Source: Pelagimonas sp.
GTDB taxonomy: Bacteria; Pseudomonadota; Alphaproteobacteria; Rhodobacterales; Rhodobacteraceae
Length of the DNA stretch: 64,000 bases
Assembly: GCA_025210265.1 (NCBI GenBank)
Contig: JAOASD010000009.1
Coordinates: 1-64,000, forward strand
Direction: 5' to 3'
Positions 26,984-36,617 of this stretch are shown piece after piece. Numbering within the stretch: position 1 is the first letter of the stretch; every line of letters starts with the position of its first letter. The position numbers and the translations under genes are program-made. The notes beneath the pieces are model-generated. The model was not told where the DNA came from. It saw only the letters and a list, made by a program, of their open reading frames with translations, and searched no databases.

Positions 26984-27838
26984 TTAGCTGTCGGCAAACC
27001 GTGCCCAGGGGGCGGGCTGCCCGATCATGGTCTGCAGAGTCTCGACTTCGGGCGCATAAAAATCACGCAGCCGGGTTTTGGTCTCTGCCGTCATGGGTGC
27101 GATCACGCTGCGCAGTTCTTCGCGGTTGGCATCGCGCATCTGGCGGATGCCCGGCGCGGCCTTGACGCCTTCGACCACTTTCCCCAACCCTTTCTTGCGG
27201 GCAAAAGAGCCAACTTTGTACAGGGTCTCGCCCACCAGAGGGTTGCGATAGCGCACGCTTTCATTGGCCCGCTGATCCAGAAAATCCTCTAGCCGGGGCA
27301 GGCCCATCAGATCGGCCAGACGGTCGGCCATGGCCTTGCGGTCCTGATGGATGTCCTCCTGGAAAATCACATGAACGCGCTCTGCCGGGAAATGGTCCAG
27401 CCAGCGGGCCAGATGGGTCGCATAGCGCCCCTGCTCAAGATAGAGCGGATTGTTTTCCAGCGCGGTTTCAAACACCAGATTGTCGCCGCTGATATGACCT
27501 TTGCGCACCTCGTGCAGATGGTTCGAATAGGCGCGCGCCACCGGATCGCGCAGCGTCACCAGCACATGCAGATCCGGGTTATAGGCCGCGGCCCGCGCGG
27601 GCGCGTCGCTGTCGATGAAATATGAAGGAGAGATTTCGCCGCGATGCATCACCGGGGTCTGCGATGCAAAATGACGTTCATACCATTCATAGCCGCGATC
27701 AAAATAATAGCTGAAGAAGTCCACCTCCTTCACATCGCTGACCTGCACCTGCGGCATCTGCTGAAACACACCATATGCCCAGGTCGAGGCACATTTCTGC
27801 GCACCAATGCCAATGAATGTTGCCTGAAACGGTCGCAT
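26984..27838 (-). CDS. sulfotransferase domain protein (EPS locus, copy 2)
   Basis: A 284-residue sulfotransferase. The PAPS-binding loop is FIGIGAQKCASTWAYGVF near the N-terminus and the second site is LVTLRDPVARAYSNH. This is the Sulfotransfer_1/heparan-type group. ATG at 27838 follows GAGAGGG; the upstream 28-residue extension is basic and unsupported. It is transcribed convergently to the polymerase and leaves a ~100-bp gap to the GH16 gene, with a GCCTAGGGCCTAGGC palindrome at 27938-27952. Sulfation of an EPS sugar is inferred. Confidence 0.8.
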   Translation of the reverse strand: MRPFQATFIGIGAQKCASTWAYGVFQQMPQVQVSDVKEVDFFSYYFDRGYEWYERHFASQTPVMHRGEISPSYFIDSDAPARAAAYNPDLHVLVTLRDPVARAYSNHLHEVRKGHISGDNLVFETALENNPLYLEQGRYATHLARWLDHFPAERVHVIFQEDIHQDRKAMADRLADLMGLPRLEDFLDQRANESVRYRNPLVGETLYKVGSFARKKGLGKVVEGVKAAPGIRQMRDANREELRSVIAPMTAETKTRLRDFYAPEVETLQTMIGQPAPWARFADS

Positions 27839-27944
27839 GTCAAAATCCCTCTCATGCCTGCGTTGCCTATGCCGGAAATAAAGGCGCGATGGAAGGCCGG
27901 GTTTCCGCCCAAGCCCCAGCACACAGGATTTACAACAGCGACGC

Positions 27945-29939
27945 CTAGGGCCTAGGCAACAACGGGCGCAGCGTGGCTTCGTCCAGCCCGATAAACAGCA
28001 GCGACTGATCTGGCGAAAGCTGCAGGCGCACCCCTTCGGGATCGCGTATGTATTGCCACTGCGCCGCCCTTTCCATCATCTCCTGCGACAGTGCAAGGCG
28101 GTTGCCAGGGCCAAACCCCTGCACAACGTCATGCCCATCCCCAACACCAATCGCGAGCGTCGCCGTGGCCTTTGGCGCAATCACATACAGATCGTCCCCA
28201 GCAACCCCCCGCAGCAGGATCCGCCGGGCACGGGCCTCAAGCCGGTCATCCCCGGCGGTGCCCGTCAGGCTGCGCCCCTGGGTCACAACCACCCCATGTT
28301 CAACATGGCGCGGCAGATCATAGGTGACATGCGAAATCAGCTGATCCAACCCGCCCTGCGGGCTTTCCTGCACCTGCGTCTCGCGATGGGCGACAAAATA
28401 AACATCCGGTCCGGCACCGCCCAGCATGACGATAGGAGCACCCCCATCGCTGAGCCGGCTGCCCACATCCTGCCCCACCAGCCGCCCTGTGCCCGCGTCA
28501 TCGCGCACGCGCTTTGCGCTGAGGGTCGCATCGCTGGACCAGATGTCCAACGCCAAAGGCCAGCGGGTCAGAAATTGCCCGGCATTGAAATCCGCGATCT
28601 GCGCATCGCGAAACACGATGGTCTGCGGATTGCCCGGATCCGCCCCAGAGGCCAGCCAGACATCCGGCCCGACCTGCGTCAGCCGTGACAGAATATCGGC
28701 GGTATCTTCAAACGGATAGCCGCGCAGCTCTAGCAGATCATCGGCACCAAACCCGGAAATGATCTTATTGCCGATCCCGCGCGTCAGCCGCAGATGATCC
28801 CGCCCGCTGCTCAGCCGGATCAGATCCAACCCTGCACCCGGCACAATCAGATCATCACCCTGCGTATCCGTAATCACACTGTCCCGAGGATCCAGCCCCG
28901 CCCCGCCAGCCGCAAGATCCAGATGCACACTCGGCTCAAGCGCCAGCATCCGAATGCGCCGGATGACAAACGCATTCTGCGGGTCCAGCACCTGCGCCAA
29001 AGCCGCCTCTTCTGCGGGCCACCAACCGCCCCGCGCAGTGAACTGATCATTGGCGATCAGATACATCGGGGCCTGCGCATTGGGCGGCGTCGGCGCGCGA
29101 TAGATCAGCCGCAGCGACTGGCGATCCGGGCCGAAATAAAACGACACATGCTGCGGCGTCCACAACGCGGCATACACGTGGAACTGGTCATAAATGCTGG
29201 TCTCGGGGTGGTGGCTGTCACGAAACTGGTAAATCGGCCCGTCCGGCCGCGACCGGGTATGCGACAGCGCCCCGCCGTCATAGGGATTGGCCATCGGCCC
29301 ACCGCGAAAGAACAGCGCCGTGTTGAATTGACCGTCCCTGTCCGTGGGGGCCGAGATCCCCGCCCCATAGGCCTCGAACACGTCAATTTCGGGCGGCCAA
29401 CCCAAACCGGCAAAGGTCAGCCAAAAGGCAGGCCAGCGGCCCTTTCCCCGCGGAATCCGGGCTTCGATTTCGAAATAGCCATATTGCTGGGCCCAGGTTT
29501 CGGCGGTGGTGATCATCCCGGTGGCATATTTGACCTGAGGCGCCTGCGCGCCCTGCCCGCTTTGGCGCATATAATCGTGCAGCGCGCGTTTAGGGCCATC
29601 GGGCATCTCAACCGTGCGCAGCGCCAGACCTTCGGGGACCGGCAGGATGGTCGCAGGCCAGCCCTGCGCATCTGCATCCGGCAACAGACCCTGATCCAGA
29701 AAAACCGTTTCCTGTGCATTGGTCATCAACCGTTTGCGGCGCGGCACAGTCGTCCAGACCCCCTGCCGCCCATCGAACCGCTGCAACCCCGTGCTGAAAT
29801 CATCGTCCAAAACCGGCACGGTGCCATTTAGATCCGGGCCAGTCTGCGCGGCCAAAGGCACAGCCCCCCCCATCAGCCCCAGGCACAGCCCGATAAAAAT
29901 GCAAAAACCCAGCGGGAAACAGCGTTTGAAATAAGTCAT
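27945..29939 (-). CDS. secreted GH16 family glycoside hydrolase with RTX-like C-terminus
   Basis: A 664-residue secreted protein. Residues 1-32 are a Sec signal (hydrophobic FCIFIGLCLGLMGGAVPLAAQ). Residues ~45-330 are a GH16 beta-jelly-roll with the catalytic ExDxxE motif as E184-I-D-V-F-E189, preceded by GKGRWPAFWL. The C-terminal ~330 residues hold degenerate RTX-like beta-roll segments (GAGLDLIRLSSGRDHL, GTAGDDRLEARARRI). GH16 enzymes such as ExoK shorten EPS chains. It diverges from the co-polymerase gene. ATG at 29939 is used, with GAGG upstream. Cleavage of the polymer made here is the likely role; the exact linkage is unknown. Confidence 0.85.
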   Translation of the reverse strand: MTYFKRCFPLGFCIFIGLCLGLMGGAVPLAAQTGPDLNGTVPVLDDDFSTGLQRFDGRQGVWTTVPRRKRLMTNAQETVFLDQGLLPDADAQGWPATILPVPEGLALRTVEMPDGPKRALHDYMRQSGQGAQAPQVKYATGMITTAETWAQQYGYFEIEARIPRGKGRWPAFWLTFAGLGWPPEIDVFEAYGAGISAPTDRDGQFNTALFFRGGPMANPYDGGALSHTRSRPDGPIYQFRDSHHPETSIYDQFHVYAALWTPQHVSFYFGPDRQSLRLIYRAPTPPNAQAPMYLIANDQFTARGGWWPAEEAALAQVLDPQNAFVIRRIRMLALEPSVHLDLAAGGAGLDPRDSVITDTQGDDLIVPGAGLDLIRLSSGRDHLRLTRGIGNKIISGFGADDLLELRGYPFEDTADILSRLTQVGPDVWLASGADPGNPQTIVFRDAQIADFNAGQFLTRWPLALDIWSSDATLSAKRVRDDAGTGRLVGQDVGSRLSDGGAPIVMLGGAGPDVYFVAHRETQVQESPQGGLDQLISHVTYDLPRHVEHGVVVTQGRSLTGTAGDDRLEARARRILLRGVAGDDLYVIAPKATATLAIGVGDGHDVVQGFGPGNRLALSQEMMERAAQWQYIRDPEGVRLQLSPDQSLLFIGLDEATLRPLLPRP

Positions 29940-30144
29940 AGTCGCCTCATAGCTGAACCGCCCCCCCAACGTCACGCGTCAAAACAGGTAAACTCCGGCG
30001 CTGGCAAGGCTTTGCCGAAGCGATCACTTTACTTTGCGGGGCGGCTTGGCCATACGTTCCGGGACGGCGTGCCCCTCATTTATCCTGGTGCGTTCTCGGA
30101 ATTTTACGGCGCATTTCTGCGCATTTGACAAGATTGATTGGACC

Positions 30145-32400
30145 ATGACAGACCGCGACCAACTGATGCCGACCGTCAATTTGGGGGATGCGCTGCGAAC
30201 CGCCTTTTCCGCGCTGCGGCGCAATTGGCTCATTCTGTTGCAATTCCTGATCGTGTTTGTCACGCTGGGTGTGGTCTATGCGCTGCTGGCGACCCCGGTT
30301 TATACCGCCCGTGCCGCTCTGTTGATCGACCCGCGCATCGCGCAATCCCCAGAAGGCAGTGAACTGTCCCCCGCCCTGCTGCAAAGCGACGGTCTGACCG
30401 TGGACAGCGAAGTGCACGTTCTGGCCTCGCGCGAGGCCACGAATCGCACGGCCCGCGCTTTGGGTCTGTTTGATGGCCCCCGCGATCCCTATGTGCCGGG
30501 CCTGAAAGACCGGGTCGTCAACCAATTGCGCAATTTTCTGTCCGGCGGCCCCGCTGATCCCGCGGGCCTGGCCCCCGAGGAACGCACCGCCCGCGACCAG
30601 GAATCCGTGCGCCGCGATTTTGTGCGCGGGTTGGAAGTGTCGCGCTCTGGGTCGTCTTATGTGATCCACGTGGCCTATACCTCGCCGGATCTGCAATTCG
30701 CGCCCAAAGCGGTGAACACATTGATCCGCGAATACCTGGCCCTGTCCAGCGAATCCCGTGCCTCCAGATCGCAGGGCATGACCGACTGGCTGTCCAGCCG
30801 GATCGACGAACTGGCCCGTGGCGTGCGTGAATCGGAAAATGCGGTCGCCGAATTTCGGCGCGAAAACAACCTGTTGGAAATCTCGGGCCAGAAACTGCCG
30901 AACGAGGTCGAACTGGCTGCCGCGACCGAAGCCCTGATCAAATATCGGGGCGATTTGCTGAGCGCAGAGGTCCAGATCAACCAGCTGCGCGAACAGATCG
31001 CCGCCGGCGATATCGAGGCCGTGAACCTGCCCGACCGCCAGCGCACCCGCGCGCTGGACGAATTTGAGGCACGCTATACCGATCTGCTGCAGAACGAACA
31101 GGAAGTCCTGCTGTCGCGCGGCGCGGACTCCCCTCTGGCGCTGAATATCCGCCAACAAAAAGCGCAGATCCGCGATTTGATCATCACCGAATATCAGCAG
31201 ATTCTGGAACGCCAGGAAACGTCTTATGATGCGCTGCAGCGCCGGGTCTCTGCCACCGAAGAGCTGCTGGCCGGGCTGCGCGAACGCGCCTCGGAAGATG
31301 CGCGCAAATCCATCGTTCTACGCGGTCTGGAGCGCGAAGCAGAGGCCAAGCGCCAGCTATATGAACGCCTGCTTGAGGAATTTAACGCCACCGCGCAGCT
31401 GCCCAGCTTTGAATCCAACGCCGCGCGGGTGATTGCCTGGGCTGTGGTTCCCGATCGCAAATCTGCGCCCAATTCGAAACTGATTGTGGTGCTGTCGGTT
31501 TTTGCCGCGCTGGTTCTGGGATCCTCGGTCGTTTTCCTGCGCGAGGCGCTGGACAACACGTTCCGCCGCCCGGACGATCTGCGCGACCGGTTGGATCTGG
31601 GCTATCTTGGCATGGTGCCGACCTTCCGCAGCGATCGCAGCTCGGCCGCGCCGCGCACGGATAAATCCAAGGATCTGCCGCGCAAAACCCGCACCCTGCG
31701 CTTTGCCGTGGACAATCCTCGCTCGGTGACGGCGGAAACACTGCGCGCGGCACAGATCCAGCTGGCCTGGCAGGACCGCCAGGGGGACGGGCGCACGGGG
31801 GTGCCTACCGATGGCAAAGGCCGGGTTCTGGGCTTTACCTCTTCGCTGAAAGACGAGGGCAAGACCACAACCGCCACCAATTACGCCGCGCTGCTGGCCA
31901 GCCAGGGCGAAAAGGTGGTTCTGGTGGATCTTGATCTGGTCTCCTGCGGGCTCAGCCGCCACACCGCCCCGCTGCTGCCGCCGGAAAACCAGCTGTCCCA
32001 CGCCTTGGCTGGACATGCGCTGGAGGCCAAACCCCAAGAGGCGTTTGACGGGCTGACCATCATTGCCAATTCCGGCGCGGAACCCATCCATGCCTCGAAC
32101 CCGCGGGATGCGGCCCGCCTGGGGGACATGCTGCGCAAGCTGGGCGAAAAATTCGATTATGTGGTGGTGGATCTGCCGCCCATGCAGGGCCTGGCCGAGG
32201 CCCGCGCGCTGGCAGATCTGTGCGATCATCTGGTGCTGATGCTGCGTTGGGGCGCCACCAGCGAGGCCGAAGCCCGCACCGCCACCGCCCATCTGCGCAA
32301 GCTCAAGGATCGCGTGGCCGGGGTCATCTATACCCGCGCACCCATGCGCCGGTTCCTGTCCTACAATCGCCATGCTCTGAAGACATATTACTATTCGTAA
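30145..32400 (+). CDS. polysaccharide co-polymerase with BY-kinase-like ATPase domain (Wzc/ExoP type, copy 1)
   Basis: A 751-residue inner-membrane protein. Two membrane segments (near residues 25-50 and ~455-475) flank a periplasmic Wzz domain rich in coiled coil (REARENAVAEFRREN-like stretches). The C-terminal cytoplasmic ATPase has Walker A SSLKDEGKTTTATN (~residue 567-580), Walker A' VVLVDLDLVS and Walker B YVVVDLPPM, and ends KTYYYS, a short tyrosine tail. It controls chain length in Wzx/Wzy systems. The A' aspartates are present but the Walker A is not the usual PGEGKS/T. The start has a weak ribosome site; no better start was seen. It leads the operon to 36537. Confidence 0.87.
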   Translation: MTDRDQLMPTVNLGDALRTAFSALRRNWLILLQFLIVFVTLGVVYALLATPVYTARAALLIDPRIAQSPEGSELSPALLQSDGLTVDSEVHVLASREATNRTARALGLFDGPRDPYVPGLKDRVVNQLRNFLSGGPADPAGLAPEERTARDQESVRRDFVRGLEVSRSGSSYVIHVAYTSPDLQFAPKAVNTLIREYLALSSESRASRSQGMTDWLSSRIDELARGVRESENAVAEFRRENNLLEISGQKLPNEVELAAATEALIKYRGDLLSAEVQINQLREQIAAGDIEAVNLPDRQRTRALDEFEARYTDLLQNEQEVLLSRGADSPLALNIRQQKAQIRDLIITEYQQILERQETSYDALQRRVSATEELLAGLRERASEDARKSIVLRGLEREAEAKRQLYERLLEEFNATAQLPSFESNAARVIAWAVVPDRKSAPNSKLIVVLSVFAALVLGSSVVFLREALDNTFRRPDDLRDRLDLGYLGMVPTFRSDRSSAAPRTDKSKDLPRKTRTLRFAVDNPRSVTAETLRAAQIQLAWQDRQGDGRTGVPTDGKGRVLGFTSSLKDEGKTTTATNYAALLASQGEKVVLVDLDLVSCGLSRHTAPLLPPENQLSHALAGHALEAKPQEAFDGLTIIANSGAEPIHASNPRDAARLGDMLRKLGEKFDYVVVDLPPMQGLAEARALADLCDHLVLMLRWGATSEAEARTATAHLRKLKDRVAGVIYTRAPMRRFLSYNRHALKTYYYS

Positions 32401-32422
32401 CGATCCACCGGGGCAAAAGCCG

Positions 32423-33484
32423 ATGAAAACATTGGTATCCTTGCAGTATATCAGGGCGCTCGCGGTGCTTTTGATTCTGGTGCTTCATGCCTCTTTGCGC
32501 ACTGGGGATGCCTTGTTCCACTGGGGCCGCGCGCATGTGGATCTGCTGAATGTTGGCGTCGACATGTTCTTTGTCGTGTCGGGGTTCATCATGTGGGTGA
32601 TCGGCAGTCGCGCCGGAGAATCCCCCGGCCTGTTCCTGCTGCGCCGGGCCATCCGCATCCTGCCCCTGTTCTGGATCGCCATCCTAAGCTGGGCCTTTCT
32701 GATTCAGATTGGCCTGCTGGGGTGGATCACGCTGACGGCGGAAAATCTGGCGAAATCGCTGTTCTTTGTCCCGCATTTTCACCTGGACCAACCGGGCAAG
32801 ATCTGGCCGATCATGATTCCTGGCTGGACCCTGACCTATGAGGCGTTTTTCTACGTCTTTTTCACCGCGATCCTGTTTGTGCCACTGCGCCTGCGACTGC
32901 CTGCGCTGGTCCTGTCCATGGGCCTGCTGGTCGCGCTTGGGTTTACCCTGAAACCAGAAGCCGCCCTGCCCTACACCTACACATCGCCCCTGCTGCTGGA
33001 ATTTCTGGGCGGCTGTCTGGTTGGCGCGCTGTGGCAGGCCGCGCCGGGGGGGCTGGCGCGCAATGTGACTCTGCTGGTGCTGGCCATCGCGCTGTTTGTC
33101 TGGCTGGGGCCGCAGATCAGCTCGGCCGATTATGCGGACCGCGCGCTGGCCTTTGGTCTGCCTGCGGTGCTGTTCGTATCAGCCATTGTCGGGCTGGAAC
33201 CTTATCTACCCCAGATGCGCCCGCTAGAGAAAATCGGCGATGCGTCTTATTCCATCTATCTGTTCCATCTATTTTTGCTGGATCCCATGCTGATGGTCTG
33301 GGTGCGCGTTCCTGCGCTGCACACACCCGCCACAGCGATTGTGTTTGTGCTGATTGGCGCGGTGCTGGCCACCCTGATGGGGCTGTTGATCGCCCGCCAT
33401 ATTGAATACCCGTTGCTTGGTTTCCTGAAACGTCATTTGATCACGGGCCGCCGTCGCCCGGTGGAGGTACAGCAAAATGGCTGA
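32423..33484 (+). CDS. acyltransferase 3 family membrane protein (ExoZ-like)
   Basis: A 353-residue membrane protein with about ten helices. The family marks are LQYIRALAVLLILVLHASLR at the N-terminus (the catalytic His in VLHAS), FFVVSGFIMW, and SYSIYLFHLFLL near the C-terminus. It should O-acetylate or otherwise acylate a lipid-linked repeat unit, as ExoZ does in succinoglycan synthesis. It follows the co-polymerase by 22 bp and overlaps the next glycosyltransferase start by eight bases. Confidence 0.88.
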   Translation: MKTLVSLQYIRALAVLLILVLHASLRTGDALFHWGRAHVDLLNVGVDMFFVVSGFIMWVIGSRAGESPGLFLLRRAIRILPLFWIAILSWAFLIQIGLLGWITLTAENLAKSLFFVPHFHLDQPGKIWPIMIPGWTLTYEAFFYVFFTAILFVPLRLRLPALVLSMGLLVALGFTLKPEAALPYTYTSPLLLEFLGGCLVGALWQAAPGGLARNVTLLVLAIALFVWLGPQISSADYADRALAFGLPAVLFVSAIVGLEPYLPQMRPLEKIGDASYSIYLFHLFLLDPMLMVWVRVPALHTPATAIVFVLIGAVLATLMGLLIARHIEYPLLGFLKRHLITGRRRPVEVQQNG

Positions 33485-34646
33485 TCAGGCCCGCAAACTG
33501 GTGGTGTTCGGCTTTGACCTGGCCGAAAATTCCCAGATCCGCCGGATCCGCGCCATGCGCGCGCTGGGGCATGAGGTGCATAGTTTCACCATGCGCCGTT
33601 CGGACATGAACGAAGGCTTTACGCCGGAATGGCCCAACACCCATCTGTTCCGCACCGAACATGAAAACCTGCCCAAACGCGCGGCTGTGGTGGCCGCCTC
33701 GATTGTGAAAATGCTGCCGCATCGGCAAAAGCTGCGCCAGGCGGATGTGATCTTTGCCCGCAATCTGGACATGCTGGCCATCGCCTGGGCCGCGCGCAAG
33801 CTGGCCGGGGCAACCCATGTGCCGCTGGTCTATGAATGCCTTGATATCAACGGCACTTTGGCACGCGAGGATAGCAAAGGCAAAGCCATGCGCGCGGCGG
33901 AAAAGGCGCTGCTGAACCGGTTGCAGATGCTGGTTGTCAGCTCGCCCGGTTTTATCCGCAATTATTTTGACCCGATGCAGGACTATACCGGCCCCTGGGC
34001 TTTGTGGGAAAACAAGCTCGCCGCCGGAGGCCCCCTGCCCCAGCGCCCGACCACCCGCAATGCGGTGGCCAGTGATGGTCCGATCCGGCTGGGCTGGGTC
34101 GGGACGATCCGCTGCGCGCCCTCGCTGAAACTGCTGACCGATCTGGCGCAGCGCATGGGGGCAGATGTGCAGGTGGATATTCACGGGGTGGTGCATCGCC
34201 ACGCCCTACCCGATTTTGATCAGGTGATGCAGGCCAATCCGAACATGACCTGGCATGGTCCCTATGATTATCCCGGCGATCTGGCGCGGGTCTATCAAAG
34301 CTGTGACATGGTCTGGGCGCAGGATCTTTGGCAGCGCGGCAACAATTCCGACTGGCTGCTGCCCAACCGCATTTACGAGGCGAGCTGGGGCGGTTGCCCG
34401 TCGATTGCGCTTGGCGATACGGAAACCGGGCGGCGGGTGGCCTCGGATGGGCTGGGTTGGACCATCGACAGCCCCGACGCTGCCACGCTTGAGGCACTGC
34501 TGCGCAGCCTCTCTTCGGCGGACATTCAGGCGCGCGGGCAGGCGCTGCTGGACCGTGATGACGGGGATTTTGTGCAAACCGGTCGTGAAATCCAGCAGGT
34601 GATTGACCAGCTGACCGGGGCGCAGACCCTGGAGGATGCCGCATGA
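33477..34646 (+). CDS. glycosyltransferase (GT4-like)
   Basis: A 389-residue cytoplasmic protein with two Rossmann-like halves, GT-B style: N-terminal VVFGFDLAENSQIRRIRAMR, and C-terminal donor region LGWVGTIRCAPSLK ... GPYDYPGDLARVYQSCDMVWAQDL, with NRIYEASWGGCPSIAL in place of the usual EAMACG motif. It likely adds one sugar to the lipid-linked repeat. The acceptor and donor cannot be read from the sequence. It is translationally coupled to both neighbours (ATGA overlap downstream). Confidence 0.8.
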   Translation: MADQARKLVVFGFDLAENSQIRRIRAMRALGHEVHSFTMRRSDMNEGFTPEWPNTHLFRTEHENLPKRAAVVAASIVKMLPHRQKLRQADVIFARNLDMLAIAWAARKLAGATHVPLVYECLDINGTLAREDSKGKAMRAAEKALLNRLQMLVVSSPGFIRNYFDPMQDYTGPWALWENKLAAGGPLPQRPTTRNAVASDGPIRLGWVGTIRCAPSLKLLTDLAQRMGADVQVDIHGVVHRHALPDFDQVMQANPNMTWHGPYDYPGDLARVYQSCDMVWAQDLWQRGNNSDWLLPNRIYEASWGGCPSIALGDTETGRRVASDGLGWTIDSPDAATLEALLRSLSSADIQARGQALLDRDDGDFVQTGREIQQVIDQLTGAQTLEDAA

Positions 34647-35653
34647 ACGCGCCCACCCCGATCAAGGCCGATCCCGCCAGCGTTCTGGTGGCCATCCCCA
34701 CCCTGAATGAAGCCGCACATATCGAGGCCACCCTGACCGCGCTGATGCAGGATAACCCTGACATGGCGCAGGTTCAGATCGTCGTCGCAGATGGTGGCAG
34801 CACCGATGCCACCCGCGAGATCGTGCAAAGCTGCAGCGCCCGCTGGCCCAACATCACCCTGATCGACAACCCCGACAAGTTGCAGGCAGCGGCGGTCAAC
34901 CGCGTTGTGCGCAACCATGCCGGCCCGGATCACCGCATTCTGGTGCGGGTCGATGCCCATGCGGCCTATCCCGCGCGCTATGTTCTGGACGTGGCCGATG
35001 CGCTGCTGACCCGCGATGTGGCCGGGCTGGCCACGGTGATGGACAGCCAGGGCGAGAACTGCTTTCAGCGCGGGGCCGCCATGGCGATGGAGACAAAGCT
35101 GGGCTCTGGCGGGTCGGGCCATCGCGGCGGCACGGTGTCGGGCTATGTGGATCACGGCCATCACGCCGGGTTCCTGCTGGCGGCGTTCAATGCGGCGGGC
35201 GGTTATGACACCGGCTTTGTCGCCAATGAAGACGCCGAACTGGATTACCGCATCCGGTTGGCGGGCGGGCGCATCTGGCTCGATGCGGGGATCCGGCTGG
35301 GCTATGTGATGCGCGCGGCGCCTATGGGGCTGGCCCGGCAATATTGGCGCTATGGGCGTGGGCGGGCGCAGACCGTGTTCCGCCATGGCATCCGCCCCAA
35401 GCTGCGCCAGATGGTGCCGCCGGTGGCGGTGGTGGTGAACCTTGTGTCGCTGATCCTGTCCCCTGCCCTGCCGCTTTTGCTGGTCTTTCCATTGGCTTAC
35501 CTGATGCTGTGCCTTGCGACCTCGCTGGCGCTGGCCGCCCGGCATAGCAGCCTCTGCGCGCTCTGGGCTGGCCCGGCGCTGGCGATCATGCACCATGCCT
35601 GGGGCGCGGGTTTCCTGATCCAGGCCCTGACAAAGCGAGGCCGCCCCGCATGA
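34643..35653 (+). CDS. glycosyltransferase family 2, ExoA-like
   Basis: A 336-residue GT-A enzyme. The N-terminus shows VLVAIPTLNEAAHIEATL and VVADGGSTDATREIV, and the DxD region is RVDAHAAYPARYV; the EDAELDYR block carries the acidic base. The C-terminal ~70 residues have two or three membrane helices. The layout matches ExoA (beta-1,3-glucosyltransferase of succinoglycan synthesis), but the linkage here is not proven. ATGA overlaps on both sides place it in the same operon. Confidence 0.87.
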   Translation: MNAPTPIKADPASVLVAIPTLNEAAHIEATLTALMQDNPDMAQVQIVVADGGSTDATREIVQSCSARWPNITLIDNPDKLQAAAVNRVVRNHAGPDHRILVRVDAHAAYPARYVLDVADALLTRDVAGLATVMDSQGENCFQRGAAMAMETKLGSGGSGHRGGTVSGYVDHGHHAGFLLAAFNAAGGYDTGFVANEDAELDYRIRLAGGRIWLDAGIRLGYVMRAAPMGLARQYWRYGRGRAQTVFRHGIRPKLRQMVPPVAVVVNLVSLILSPALPLLLVFPLAYLMLCLATSLALAARHSSLCALWAGPALAIMHHAWGAGFLIQALTKRGRPA

Positions 35654-36537
35654 GGATCGACCTGCTGATCTGCACCTACCGCCGGGCCTCTATCGCCGAC
35701 ACACTGCGGTCCATTGCGATGGCTGAGATCCCCGATCCTGTCTCGCTGCGCATCGTTGTGGTGGATAATGACGACACCCCCTCTGCGCATGATCTGGTGA
35801 CCCAAACCGCCGAGGAACTGGGGCTGAAACTCGACTATGTCCATGCCCCCGGCGCGAATATTTCCATCGCCCGCAACGCTGCGCTTGAGGCTGCCTGCGC
35901 CCCTTGGATTGCCTTCCTCGACGATGACGAAGAGGTCACGTCTGGCTGGCTGCCCGCCCTGATGGCGCGGCAAAAAGACAGCGGCGCGGATGGGGTGTTT
36001 GGCCCCTCCCACGCGATCTATCCAGATCACGCGCCCGATTGGATGGTCCAGGGCGATTTCCACAGTCAGGCCGTGGTGAAACGCGGCGGCGTGGTGCAGA
36101 CCGGCCATACCTGCAACGCGCTGCTGCGCTGGGGCGACGCGCCCTGGTCCTCTGAACGGTTTGACCTGAAGCGCGGCAAATCCGGTGGCGAGGATACGGA
36201 ATTCTTTTTCCGCCTGCACAGGATGGGTGCCAAATTCGCCATTGCCGAACAGGCCATCGTGACCGAACCCGTCCCCCAAAACCGCCTGTCGCTGGACTGG
36301 CTGCTGCAACGCCGCTACCGCATCGGGCAAAGCTATGCTGCATCGGCCAGCAGCCTGCTCGCGCGGATCCGACTGTTTGCCCTGGCCGGGATCAAAACAA
36401 CCTATTGCCACCTGCGCGCGCTGCAAAAACGCGGGGATGCCGGGGGGCGCGCCTATTGGCTGATGCGCGGGCGGATGCATCTGGGCGTCTGCGCCGGATG
36501 CCTGAATGCCAGACAGGCGGATTTATACGGGGGCTAG
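35650..36537 (+). CDS. glycosyltransferase family 2, ExoM-like
   Basis: A 295-residue GT-A enzyme with LLICTYRRASIADTLRSI, VVVDNDDTPSAHDLV, the DxD-like FLDDDEEVTSGWL and KSGGEDTEFFFRLHRMG near the active site. The pattern resembles ExoM/ExoO. It is the last gene of the co-polymerase operon and is followed by a bidirectional terminator. Confidence 0.85.
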   Translation: MRIDLLICTYRRASIADTLRSIAMAEIPDPVSLRIVVVDNDDTPSAHDLVTQTAEELGLKLDYVHAPGANISIARNAALEAACAPWIAFLDDDEEVTSGWLPALMARQKDSGADGVFGPSHAIYPDHAPDWMVQGDFHSQAVVKRGGVVQTGHTCNALLRWGDAPWSSERFDLKRGKSGGEDTEFFFRLHRMGAKFAIAEQAIVTEPVPQNRLSLDWLLQRRYRIGQSYAASASSLLARIRLFALAGIKTTYCHLRALQKRGDAGGRAYWLMRGRMHLGVCAGCLNARQADLYGG

Positions 36538-36561
36538 GCCAAAACCCTGCAGAGAACACAA

Positions 36562-36589
36562 AAAGCGCACCCATATCAGGGTGCGCTTT
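36562..36589. terminator. bidirectional Rho-independent terminator
   Basis: Perfect 11-bp arms AAAGCGCACCC / GGGTGCGCTTT with loop ATATCA; an A-run on one side and a T-rich tract on the other serve both converging operons (glycosyltransferase operon and Wza-like gene). Confidence 0.9.
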
Positions 36590-36617
36590 GTCTTTTATAC
36601 CAATGATTTGGCCTGTC

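Noticed and set aside
27938-27952. GCCTAGGGCCTAGGC palindrome, considered as operator
   Set aside because: It covers the stop of the GH16 gene and is far from a promoter; probably chance.
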